A DNA stretch of 10,940 bases from Nitrososphaerota archaeon (GTDB lineage: Archaea > Thermoproteota > Nitrososphaeria > Nitrososphaerales > Nitrosopumilaceae), in NCBI GenBank assembly GCA_018263495.1, contig JAANXC010000031.1, positions 1 to 10,940 on the forward strand, written 5' to 3'. The position numbers were made by a program, and so were the translations under genes. Positions 1 through 6,763 of this stretch are shown in pieces; within the stretch, counting starts at the first letter, position 1; every line of letters begins with the position of its first letter. The notes below the pieces were generated by a model. That model had not been told where the DNA came from. It saw nothing but the letters and a program-made list of their open reading frames with translations, and ran no database searches.

Positions 1-151
1 CTTTAGGAGCTTCTGCCTTTGGTTTTTCTTTAGGAGCTTCTGCCTTTGGTTTTTCTTTAGGAGCTTCTGCCTTTGGTTTTTCTTTAGGAGCTTCTGCCTT
101 TGGTTTTTCTTTAGGAGCTTCTGCCTTTGGTTTTTCTTTAGGAGCTTCTGC
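1..151 (-). repeat. 27-bp perfect tandem repeat coding for AEAPKEKPK in the S6e tail
   Basis: The period is 27 bp, which is nine codons. Five complete identical units occupy 17-151 and a sixth is cut by the window edge; no base differs between the units. Each unit encodes AEAPKEKPK (three Lys, two Glu, two Pro, two Ala), and the period preserves the reading frame. Perfect nucleotide identity between units points to recent expansion by slippage or unequal recombination, not to old protein-level selection alone. The true copy number cannot be seen here. Confidence 0.97.
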
Positions 152-523
152 CTTCTCCTCTTTCTTAGGTTCCTCTACCTTAATTTCGCCATCAAATTTA
201 CTGTTAATTTGATAAATTTCTTCAGATATTGTATTTCCTCTTAATAGCTTCCGTTTTCGCAAACCTTTTTCTGTTTGTCGTAAACCAATTCCTTTTGGTA
301 TTAGAATACGTTTTCTTGTAGAGCTAAGTAGATCTGATCTCATAGGAATACCCGATTTATCACTACCGCCTGTAATCTTGATCTTTCCTTCTAATCCCAC
401 AAGAGAGGCATCTGTTTCTTGACCTATTAGTAATCCAACCAAAGGATTCGCATCGTTATCTTTTAGTTCTCTAGTAATTGATTTTCCTTTTGTGTCAGAT
501 ATTGTTATCTTGAAGTTAGCCAA
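1..523 (-). CDS. rps6e: 30S ribosomal protein S6e, 3' end beyond window, repeat-expanded C-terminal tail
   Basis: This is the small-subunit ribosomal protein S6e, shared by archaea and eukaryotes. The N-terminus (ANFKITISDTKGKS), the segment LVGLEGKIKITGGSDKSGIPM and the basic stretch GIGLRQTEKGLRKRKLLRGN are typical of the family. The S6e core ends near residue 112. It is followed by a charged linker and, from residue 125, by identical AEAPKEKPK nonapeptides that run off the window edge; 174 codons are visible. The start is a TTG at 523-521, because no in-frame ATG or GTG lies nearby and the family N-terminus begins exactly there. A TATA-like sequence lies about 26-30 bp upstream, so the message may be leaderless. 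The zinc-ribbon gene ends 49 bp upstream on the same strand. The family call is firm; the function of the tail is unknown. Confidence 0.93.
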   Translation of the reverse strand, partial: MANFKITISDTKGKSITRELKDNDANPLVGLLIGQETDASLVGLEGKIKITGGSDKSGIPMRSDLLSSTRKRILIPKGIGLRQTEKGLRKRKLLRGNTISEEIYQINSKFDGEIKVEEPKKEEKAEAPKEKPKAEAPKEKPKAEAPKEKPKAEAPKEKPKAEAPKEKPKAEAPK

Positions 524-545
524 GCATTCGAAAAAATCACCAAAC

Positions 546-554
546 TACTAATTA
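546..554 (-). promoter_or_regulatory. TATA-like box of S6e
   Basis: On the minus strand this reads as an AT-rich ttaattag element centred about 27 bp upstream of the TTG start at 523. In archaea that spacing places transcription initiation at or very near the start codon. I see no good Shine-Dalgarno motif in front of the TTG. Confidence 0.45.
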
Positions 555-572
555 ACCTTTGGAGTTTGTTAG

Positions 573-746
573 CTAGAAACCTGGTCTGTCTGGAATATAA
601 TCCGCAGACATATTCAGTGCCTTCTCTTTCATAATCTCCAAGTAAGTTTCATAATCTGCCTCAAAGCTACAGTGTGGACATTTTACTTTTGTAATCTCAT
701 CGTCAAGAACCGCAACCTTTTCACATTCTGGGCATTTCGCGTCCAT
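573..746 (-). CDS. small zinc-ribbon protein, 57 aa
   Basis: This is a 57-residue protein of unknown specific role. It has two CxxC knuckles, C5-x2-C8 and C23-x2-C26, with the pattern CPEC...CPHC of a zinc ribbon. A short acidic helical C-terminus follows, with the final residues IPDRPGF. I chose the ATG at 746 over a possible TTG at 761 because the protein then begins MDAKCPEC and a TATA box lies about 25 bp upstream, as expected for a leaderless archaeal message. It lies just upstream of S6e on the same strand, with a 49-bp gap that contains a second TATA-like element. Small proteins of this type may bind nucleic acid or act as accessory factors in transcription or translation; that is inference. 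A LysW-type carrier is unlikely, since no acidic EDWGE-like C-terminus is present. Confidence 0.8.
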   Translation of the reverse strand: MDAKCPECEKVAVLDDEITKVKCPHCSFEADYETYLEIMKEKALNMSADYIPDRPGF

Positions 747-766
747 GAAAAAAGTTACCAATCAAG

Positions 767-777
767 CTATATAATAC
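767..777. promoter_or_regulatory. shared bidirectional TATA region (zinc-ribbon gene and tRNA-Gly)
   Basis: The sequence ctatataatac is TATA-like on both strands. Its centre is about 25 bp from the ATG at 746 on the minus strand and about 28 bp from the first tRNA base at 799 on the plus strand. It is the only strong TATA candidate in this gap. A 7-bp inverted repeat, AATCAAG at 760-766 and CTTGATT at 789-795, surrounds it. Confidence 0.6.
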
Positions 778-798
778 TAATTTCAAAACTTGATTTGC

Positions 799-872
799 GC
801 GGAGTTAGTCCAGACTGGCAGGACGTCAGCTTCCCAAGCTGGAGGTCGCGTGTTCAAATCCCGCACTCCGCA
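799..872 (+). tRNA. tRNA-Gly (anticodon CCC)
   Basis: A full cloverleaf can be folded. The acceptor stem GCGGAGT (799-805) pairs with ACTCCGC (865-871), and A872 is the discriminator base. The D stem GTCC pairs with GGAC (808-811/821-824). The anticodon stem TCAGC pairs with GCTGG (826-830/838-842) and closes the loop TTCCCAA, giving anticodon CCC at 833-835, which reads GGG glycine codons. The T loop is TTCAAAT at 853-859. No intron is seen and CCA is not encoded, as in many archaea. One T-stem pair is a T-C mismatch (851/861). A T-run at 906-910 could end the transcript. Confidence 0.95.
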
Positions 873-881
873 TACATCAAA

Positions 882-1019
882 TTAACGCAAGTCTTTATCG
901 TCTACTTTTTCAATTGAAAGGATTTCAATTATTTCGTTGATTTTAGAAACAATATCAACGTATGATGGTGAAACGATCTCTCCCTTCTCATTGTGATCAA
1001 TTTCTAGCTTTTTTACCAT
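882..1019 (-). CDS. small hypothetical protein, 45 aa
   Basis: This short ORF begins with ATG at 1019 and ends with TAA at 882. The product starts MVKKLEIDHNEKGE and continues with a predicted helix rich in Ile, Val and Glu (around residues 20-38), ending in the charged DDKDLR. It has no Cys, no signal peptide and no membrane segment, and I do not recognise a family. Evidence for coding is a clean ATG start, a TATA-like gaaatat element about 26 bp upstream at 1041-1047, and its fit between the amidotransferase stop (34 bp upstream) and the tRNA. It ends 9 bp from the 3' end of the convergent tRNA, so readthrough would run antisense to that tRNA. It could be a chance ORF, but composition and placement favour a real gene. 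Confidence 0.55.
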   Translation of the reverse strand: MVKKLEIDHNEKGEIVSPSYVDIVSKINEIIEILSIEKVDDKDLR

Positions 1020-1053
1020 ATATTTTCTAATTTTTTTACTATATTTCAATCTA

Positions 1054-1596
1054 TTAGATCGACAAAAAAGATTGGATCATGGATTGCCCATCGTTACTCA
1101 TTTCAGGATGAAACTGCGTACCAAAAATGTTCAAATTGTTATGTTTTACAATTTCATACTTGCATGATTTGGAGCTGGCTAAACTATGAAGATGGCTACC
1201 TAATTGTGAAATTTCATAATTATGACTTTCAGTTACGTCTATTTCTCCATGGCAAATTTCGTTTTCCTTTTCAATAACAACAGTTTCCTGGCCTCCTACA
1301 TGTTCATCTGATTTTTTTATTGTGCCACCCAATGTAATGGCTAGAATTTCAGCACCATAACAAATTCCAAGCAATGATTTTTCTTCAGTGATGGCATGTT
1401 TTATGATTTTAGAGTTTGCTGCGTTAATTTTTCTGTCATTTTTCCTTCTTCCAGAAAGAATAAACGAATTAAATTGTTGTATATCTGATAGATTCACTTC
1501 ATCAAATTTTTGACTGGTGAATTTAATTTTCTTTTCAGAAAGAAAGTTTACTAGATTTTTTGTGTAGATAGAACCGTTGTCCACAACAAGTAGCAA
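1054..1596 (-). CDS. class I glutamine amidotransferase, GuaA-subunit-like
   Basis: This is a 180-residue stand-alone class I (triad) glutamine amidotransferase. Such domains hydrolyse glutamine and pass ammonia to a partner synthase. The nucleophile elbow is GICYGAE with Cys79, and the His-Glu part of the triad is in QFHPE (His163, Glu165). Length and order resemble the archaeal GMP synthase subunit A. Two motifs are atypical: the usual GG(P) loop after the second strand reads LSGRRKND (residues 48-54), and the common GHQ after the nucleophile is GAE. I therefore do not call it guaA. Its TTG start follows the TAG stop of the UPF0182 gene with no intervening base and in the same frame. A GAGGT Shine-Dalgarno-like motif lies inside the last codons of that gene, 10 bp before the TTG. 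No obvious synthase partner lies nearby. Confidence 0.85.
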   Translation of the reverse strand: MLLVVDNGSIYTKNLVNFLSEKKIKFTSQKFDEVNLSDIQQFNSFILSGRRKNDRKINAANSKIIKHAITEEKSLLGICYGAEILAITLGGTIKKSDEHVGGQETVVIEKENEICHGEIDVTESHNYEISQLGSHLHSLASSKSCKYEIVKHNNLNIFGTQFHPEMSNDGQSMIQSFLSI

Positions 1597-4452
1597 CTAC
1601 TTGCCTACCTCAATCGAGATATAATGTAGCTCAGTTACGTTGTCAACAACTTTGAGGTAACCAAAGTTAAATGCATTTTCTTCTTCCCACATTAGAATAC
1701 GCTCACCAGTTCCAGCCTCATTTATGAATTGTGTAATCAATTTAGTTGTATCCTCTTGGTCAGCTTTTGAATAGAATGCGATATCACCTATACTAAACGA
1801 CAATGGAATTTGAATTGTGGTTGGAGTAGTGAGAATCATGCCCTTTTCTTCAAAAATTGATAGCACTACATCTATTCTCGCATCTTTGTCAAGTACAATA
1901 CCCATTACACCATTACTAGTGGCAGAAGCAGTAGGTGTGATGCCAGATAGTTTTTGTAGATATGCCTCAAATGCTGATTCTTGTGTGTCGCCCAAGCCCA
2001 CATAATATTCGCCGGTAAATGCGGCACCAACAGCTGCAATAGTACCAAGTTGTGCAACAACACCACCTGCACCAGCAGTATAAACTGGGATAAAGTAGGT
2101 ATCATGCGCACCCACTTGGTATAATATGTTATCACCAATTCGAGGATTTCTCAAAAGTGTCTTTAACTGAGCAAAGTCTGGATCTCTATCCAATGCCTCA
2201 CGAACAGAGGTAGGTCCTAACAGTTTAGTTTCTGACTCTATTGGAACTTCATAAAATTGCATGTGGCCTAAGTCTGGCGCATCGTTTTGCACAACCATAT
2301 ATCCAGCCAAGTTTCTTCCCTGTGAACCTCTAAGTTCAAGAGATAACAAGCCAACAAATTCTGGTTCTTCAAACCCAGGTGGCTTTGCTTCTATGTAGTA
2401 AGTATCTAAGCCACGAGGTATTTCATAGAATTCATTTGCTTGTATGAATATATCAACATCAGTAACGTGATAGATGTTATACATCTCAGTCCTCCAGTTG
2501 AAAAGTTCCTGAGGATATCTTATCTGTTCTTCAAGCCATTCAGGCATCTCAATTACGTTATCTTTATACTGACTCATGAACATATCAGTAAAAAAGTCGT
2601 CTCCATGTTTGATTAATTGAATATTACCATTATAGGTATCCACTAACCCGTAACCTACCAATCTAAGATATGGATTTCCTGCTGACCAAGGAACATCTCT
2701 TGAATCAAATCCAATTATGAGTGGAACAAGCCAATAGGTATTCTTGCCATCTGTTACTGGAAGTGAATCAAGCTCCTTTCCAAACAAGTTATACAAAAAG
2801 TACGGATATAGTGTTTCCATTCTTTCATTAACATCCTTGTATCTCATAACGTGAATTGGTGTTCCAGGAAATGAGATCATAAAGTTTGGCTCAAACAGCC
2901 AGCTAATAGGCGGGGCAATCTCCAATCCACCAGCTCCGTCATATGATGCATTGTTTAGCTCTGCTGTAGTTGATCCTCGGTCTGTTGGATATCCGGACCA
3001 AGTTTGATCAAGCAAGCCACCCTCACCATAGTAGATTTGTCTTTGTTCAAACAACTCAGAGCTGTCAACTATCTGACCATCAGTTGCCTCTAAAGTTAGA
3101 AATCCGTTTGGTACATGAGTATAAACTAGGTGCTCGTTATACCACTGGTTTTCCAAGCTTACAGAAGAAGGCAGAATCGGCGACATGGATGCAGACCAAT
3201 ATAGTTTGTCATCAAACCTCAAAATATCATTATCTTCAAAATTTACATAAGGTATCAATCCAATTTCTGGTTTTAATTTTGCAAATGCTGCTTCCCAATC
3301 CCATACACGGATACCGTCTAGAACATCAGCATTGTCTTCAATGTATTGATCAATTTGGTTTGGAGAAATTGATGTTATTGTTGGATCATGAATATGTTCT
3401 TCAATTTGTTCTAATTCAGCAAGGTATTGATTCACGCCAATTTGTTGTGCAGTATATGGTCCAAGATATTCTATCTTTTTGGCATCAGCAATGCTGGTAT
3501 TAACAGACATAGCAATGCCAACAATTACTGCAATTGCAATAATGGTAAAAATTCTGATGTAGACATCTCTTTTTAACATATGCGTTAGTACTCTAGATCT
3601 AATCCTATCAAATATTGAAAACGCGATTAGTGCAAAACCAACAAGAAATGTTCCTCCTATGGCATATTTTGTGTTGTAATCAATGTTTTCACCAAAGAAC
3701 ATGTTAAAGGCGGACCAGATTATACCAATCCCTACAATTGCTTCCAATGATGAAGTGTAATTAAGCCACTTTGGTTTTCCTTGAGCCGCATCCTGAATAT
3801 AGGATGTGGCAACCTTGAAAATATGATGTAGACCAACAAACAACAAGAGCCGTAATCCAATAACACCCAGTATGGACGGAACCAGAATTAATAGTGCTGG
3901 AATCATTGGAACCACTTTTTCAGTTGCATAGGAATAATCGGTTGGTGGTGTTACAAAAGGAAGTGAAAATATTTCAGGTATGTTCTCTATACCCAAACTA
4001 TTTCCGTCTATTACATACATAGCGGCAAAACCAAACATAATGTTTGCAAAGAATGCCCCAAAGAGTACAACCTTGGTAAACTGCCAAATTACAAAATGTG
4101 GAACAGATAACTTGTAATCGTGAAAACTTGTAATAGTTTCTGATGCAGCCGAAGTTGGGTTACGATTAAGGAAACCAATTGCGGTAGACAAAGTGTACCA
4201 TAAGATCGAATGGCGTTTTACTATGTTTACACGGATTAGAGCTATCACTGATAGAATTATGGAAGAAACTAACGCGAAGTAGAGTGGTGTTATAAAAAGA
4301 TCAGCAAATTCTTCCACATTCATAAATAATAGCACAGCTTGGCCGCCTACAAGAGCAAAGGCAATAATTGCGATTAGAACTACTATTCCTATCCTGATAT
4401 ACTTTCCAGCATCAGGTGGTGGGACATTGCTTTCTTTTGATGAGCTATACAA
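1597..4452 (-). CDS. UPF0182 family large membrane protein
   Basis: This 951-residue protein belongs to the UPF0182 family, whose function is not established. About seven hydrophobic segments lie in the first third (near residues 21-43, 53-75, 120-147, 181-208, 234-253, 263-281 and 298-316). A large, probably extracytoplasmic, domain follows. Family-like blocks include the VGYGLVDTYNG segment, RYPQELF near residue 645 followed by YHVTDVDIF, and the ELRGSQGRNLAGYMVVQND block. The start is taken as TTG at 4452: an in-frame stop lies a few codons upstream, there is no ATG before residue 44, and a TATA-like element lies about 26-31 bp upstream. The amidotransferase gene follows with zero spacing, which suggests translational coupling. 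It is likely an envelope protein; no transport or enzyme role can be read from the sequence. Confidence 0.9.
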   Translation of the reverse strand: MYSSSKESNVPPPDAGKYIRIGIVVLIAIIAFALVGGQAVLLFMNVEEFADLFITPLYFALVSSIILSVIALIRVNIVKRHSILWYTLSTAIGFLNRNPTSAASETITSFHDYKLSVPHFVIWQFTKVVLFGAFFANIMFGFAAMYVIDGNSLGIENIPEIFSLPFVTPPTDYSYATEKVVPMIPALLILVPSILGVIGLRLLLFVGLHHIFKVATSYIQDAAQGKPKWLNYTSSLEAIVGIGIIWSAFNMFFGENIDYNTKYAIGGTFLVGFALIAFSIFDRIRSRVLTHMLKRDVYIRIFTIIAIAVIVGIAMSVNTSIADAKKIEYLGPYTAQQIGVNQYLAELEQIEEHIHDPTITSISPNQIDQYIEDNADVLDGIRVWDWEAAFAKLKPEIGLIPYVNFEDNDILRFDDKLYWSASMSPILPSSVSLENQWYNEHLVYTHVPNGFLTLEATDGQIVDSSELFEQRQIYYGEGGLLDQTWSGYPTDRGSTTAELNNASYDGAGGLEIAPPISWLFEPNFMISFPGTPIHVMRYKDVNERMETLYPYFLYNLFGKELDSLPVTDGKNTYWLVPLIIGFDSRDVPWSAGNPYLRLVGYGLVDTYNGNIQLIKHGDDFFTDMFMSQYKDNVIEMPEWLEEQIRYPQELFNWRTEMYNIYHVTDVDIFIQANEFYEIPRGLDTYYIEAKPPGFEEPEFVGLLSLELRGSQGRNLAGYMVVQNDAPDLGHMQFYEVPIESETKLLGPTSVREALDRDPDFAQLKTLLRNPRIGDNILYQVGAHDTYFIPVYTAGAGGVVAQLGTIAAVGAAFTGEYYVGLGDTQESAFEAYLQKLSGITPTASATSNGVMGIVLDKDARIDVVLSIFEEKGMILTTPTTIQIPLSFSIGDIAFYSKADQEDTTKLITQFINEAGTGERILMWEEENAFNFGYLKVVDNVTELHYISIEVGK

Positions 4453-4476
4453 ACTTACAAAACTCTGCTAACCGTC

Positions 4477-4484
4477 TATTAATT
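4477..4484 (-). promoter_or_regulatory. TATA-like box of UPF0182 gene
   Basis: On the minus strand the element reads aattaatag and lies 26-31 bp upstream of the TTG start at 4452. The spacing fits a leaderless or very short leader transcript for the UPF0182-amidotransferase pair. It lies in the 64-bp gap behind the priS stop codon, where I see no strong T-rich terminator for priS. Confidence 0.4.
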
Positions 4485-4516
4485 CCTTAGCGATAAAATG
4501 TCTAATTTTGACGAAA

Positions 4517-5641
4517 TTACGCTAAATTAGCAATGCCCTTACAAAGCATATAGGCAGCGGCATATTTCGGAACAGAGATTTTTTCGTTAGTATATGGACC
4601 AAACCCTCTGTTTTTCAATCGAAACTCGATTGGTGAATTTGCTGAAATCTCTACTGGTTCATCGCCAATCAGGCACGCCTCTGTATATGGATTGAATTTT
4701 TCAATGTTTTCACAAGCCAGTTTTGCAAGACCGCTTTTGCTATTGAGTGAGCCCTCAAGTCGAAAGATCCTATGAATGTCAACTGTTACATTTGGATCTA
4801 TCTTAACTCCAATCGAGTTTTTCCCCATTTCCTCAAGTCTTTGCCTATAGACAGGATATCCATCAGAGATGATTTTCGTTATACCCTTTGATCTTTTAGA
4901 TTTAGAACCGAAAAGATCCTTTGCCACACGACCAGACCATCCAGGATCGTCAAGATCTGGAAATGAAGATCTTGAAGGATTATTTTTTTTGAAACCAAAT
5001 CTTTCAGGTATAGCTCTGCGAAACATGATATAATCAATCAAATCACCTCTTTCCTTAGAACCCAATTGATTATATGACGAGTTTGTTACATGAAGATGAA
5101 ATCCTTCATTGCCTGAAAAGGATATTCTGATGTTTTTATCATCTATCCGTAAATCAGTAGTTAGAATTTTTACCAAATTCAAAACTTCTTTCTTTACACC
5201 GGAAATACAATTTTGGCAAGGCAAAGACAAACGATCCAGTTTATTTGATTTGCATTTAGGACAAACGTCTTGCAGTAAAGATACTTCACCACAAGAAGTA
5301 CACTTTATGCATGTATGATCTTTCCTGCAAGGTAAGTTTAGATCTTTTGCATCTATATCAAAAATAAGATCTGCTTCTTTCCAGTCTTTTTCTGTCATTG
5401 GTAAATTTGGAAAAGAGTAATAGCCGTTTGAACAAAAAACATCAGAAGGTAAGTTTGTCATTAATAGTAAATGTAAATCCTTGTCAGTTTTTAATGAAAT
5501 GTGTCTGCTCATTCCAGAATTAAATTTTTTATAACCATACTCTCTTTCTGTCGATCTATCTGGAACGCGAATCAAATCAAAATGATCAAAATAATACTGC
5601 TTGAAAGTTTCTTCTAAAAACTTTAAATTATTTTCAAGCAT
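4517..5641 (-). CDS. priS: DNA primase small (catalytic) subunit PriS
   Basis: This is the catalytic subunit of archaeal-eukaryotic primase, which makes primers at the replication fork as a heterodimer with PriL. It has 374 residues, a usual length. The metal-binding aspartates are in FDIDAKD (Asp95, Asp97), and the third is Asp288 in DIHRIFRLEGSLNSKSGL. The nucleotide-binding motif SGNEGFHLHV is at 176-185. The zinc region is unusually rich in cysteine: C105, C111, C114, C117, C127, C130, C142 and C145, with H109. C114-x2-C117-x9-C127-x2-C130 looks like an extra ribbon inserted within the normal zinc knuckle. The ATG at 5641 directly follows the priL TAA in the same frame, so the two subunits are probably translated from one message. 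Confidence 0.95.
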   Translation of the reverse strand: MLENNLKFLEETFKQYYFDHFDLIRVPDRSTEREYGYKKFNSGMSRHISLKTDKDLHLLLMTNLPSDVFCSNGYYSFPNLPMTEKDWKEADLIFDIDAKDLNLPCRKDHTCIKCTSCGEVSLLQDVCPKCKSNKLDRLSLPCQNCISGVKKEVLNLVKILTTDLRIDDKNIRISFSGNEGFHLHVTNSSYNQLGSKERGDLIDYIMFRRAIPERFGFKKNNPSRSSFPDLDDPGWSGRVAKDLFGSKSKRSKGITKIISDGYPVYRQRLEEMGKNSIGVKIDPNVTVDIHRIFRLEGSLNSKSGLAKLACENIEKFNPYTEACLIGDEPVEISANSPIEFRLKNRGFGPYTNEKISVPKYAAAYMLCKGIANLA

Positions 5642-6667
5642 TTACAATCTTTTCTTTCCAAACTGCATTGGATTTATAATATTATCACAATCAGGTGTAG
5701 CAAAACACAAATCATTACTTTTGATCTTTTCGCATGACGGACAGGCATATTTCGTTCTATTTCCGCCTGTTTCACCTGCAACCTGCTTGATTTGGTATCG
5801 TGTAATTTTTTCATTATAGTCAGGTGCATTTTTGAATAGTGGAGCAATCTCGTCTACTGTCTGCCCTCTTCCAAGAAGAAATGTAGCTAGCATAAATCGT
5901 CCAGAGTGAGACAAGTTTTCTCCCTTATTGAGTGCCTCTATTGCATGTTCAATACATGGTGGAATCTCTGTTGATACAACTGTATCAACTACAAACTTTT
6001 TTGCCAAATTAGATAATTTGTGAACTTTGTCCTCAAATCCTTTAGACATAGGCGGTGTGTTAGCAGCCCTAATCTTAGTACCGATGTAGCCACCAAGTTC
6101 CTTTCTAATCAATCTTGCAGATTCATGTGGAGTTAAAAAAACCATGCCGTTTTCAACATGCCTATTAACTAACTTCCACTCAAGTTCATGAAAATTTACA
6201 GCATGCTGTAAGTAGTCAGAAATTGGAATAACAAAATAGTCCCCGGCCTTTTTGATAGTTATAGAAAAAACGTCTCGGAAAATTTTGATTGCAAATTCCT
6301 CGCTTGTTTTATTTGAATCGCTAACTAGATCCCTTTCCAGAAATTTCTCAGCCCGACGAGCCTCAGCAAGGGAAAATCTATTGATCAGTGTGTTAAGTCC
6401 ACTTAGTTTTAACAGTACTATTGCTATCAAAAATGAAAATACGTTTAGTGGAAGTATGATATCTTTGTCGCTCGAATTGTCTGTTTTTAGGTTGTAAATT
6501 TTCCCCTCTGCTGCAGATTCAATCCGCTCATATGCTTTATCCACAATAATCTTAAGATCAGGATCGGTAGCAAATTGTTCTAATGTAAATCCTTTATCGT
6601 TTAGATATTGCCCAGCTTCCGCTAAAAAAGGATACTTTGCAATTTCGTCTTGCCCTAAACTGATCAT
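5642..6667 (-). CDS. priL: DNA primase large subunit PriL
   Basis: This is the regulatory, iron-sulfur subunit of primase. The N-terminal part is helical, and the C-terminal domain has the cysteines expected for a 4Fe-4S cluster. Numbered from the ATG, these are Cys238 in PPCIEHA, Cys312, Cys321 and Cys327; an additional Cys309 lies in YACPSC, where a proline is common. The block GRFMLATFLLGRGQTVDEI followed by FKNAPDYNE is typical of the family. I take the ATG at 6667 (341 residues, beginning MISLGQDEIAKYPFL). A TTG at 6682 would add five residues (MGSLY) and sits closer to the TATA element at 6701-6708, so the start is not certain. The gene is upstream of priS with no spacer and divergent from endonuclease IV. 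Confidence 0.93.
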   Translation of the reverse strand: MISLGQDEIAKYPFLAEAGQYLNDKGFTLEQFATDPDLKIIVDKAYERIESAAEGKIYNLKTDNSSDKDIILPLNVFSFLIAIVLLKLSGLNTLINRFSLAEARRAEKFLERDLVSDSNKTSEEFAIKIFRDVFSITIKKAGDYFVIPISDYLQHAVNFHELEWKLVNRHVENGMVFLTPHESARLIRKELGGYIGTKIRAANTPPMSKGFEDKVHKLSNLAKKFVVDTVVSTEIPPCIEHAIEALNKGENLSHSGRFMLATFLLGRGQTVDEIAPLFKNAPDYNEKITRYQIKQVAGETGGNRTKYACPSCEKIKSNDLCFATPDCDNIINPMQFGKKRL

Positions 6668-6700
6668 ATATAGACTACCCAAACCTTTCTAAAAAATTTG

Positions 6701-6708
6701 ATTTAAAA
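6701..6708 (-). promoter_or_regulatory. TATA-like box of priL-priS
   Basis: The element atttaaaa (ttttaaat on the minus strand) lies 34-41 bp upstream of the ATG at 6667 and 19-26 bp upstream of the alternative TTG at 6682. Transcription would start near 6679, giving a leader of about 12 nt before the ATG. Confidence 0.45.
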
Positions 6709-6734
6709 GCTTTCAAAACAAAAAAACAATACTG

Positions 6735-6741
6735 TTTAAAT
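6735..6741 (+). promoter_or_regulatory. TATA-like box of endonuclease IV gene
   Basis: The element tttaaat is centred 26 bp upstream of the GTG start at 6764, which fits a leaderless message. It lies about 30 bp from the priL TATA element, so the 96-bp gap holds two back-to-back promoters. Confidence 0.5.
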
Positions 6742-6763
6742 TATGTTATGAGGGTTTTCAGGC

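Noticed and set aside
1..151. CRISPR array or intergenic satellite
   Set aside because: The 27-bp units are directly adjacent with no spacers, are in frame with S6e, and encode a continuous peptide.
871..873. Encoded CCA end of the tRNA
   Set aside because: The bases after the acceptor stem are A then TAC, so CCA must be added after transcription.
672..917. Plus-strand ORF crossing the tRNA
   Set aside because: It runs through the tRNA-Gly gene and antisense to the zinc-ribbon gene; the tRNA structure explains the sequence.
1905..2138. 77-codon minus-strand ORF
   Set aside because: It is an alternative frame inside the UPF0182 gene with no own signals.
2970..3503. 177-codon plus-strand ORF
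   Set aside because: It lies fully opposite the well-supported UPF0182 gene, its translation is rich in His, Gln and Leu without any motif, and no promoter precedes it.
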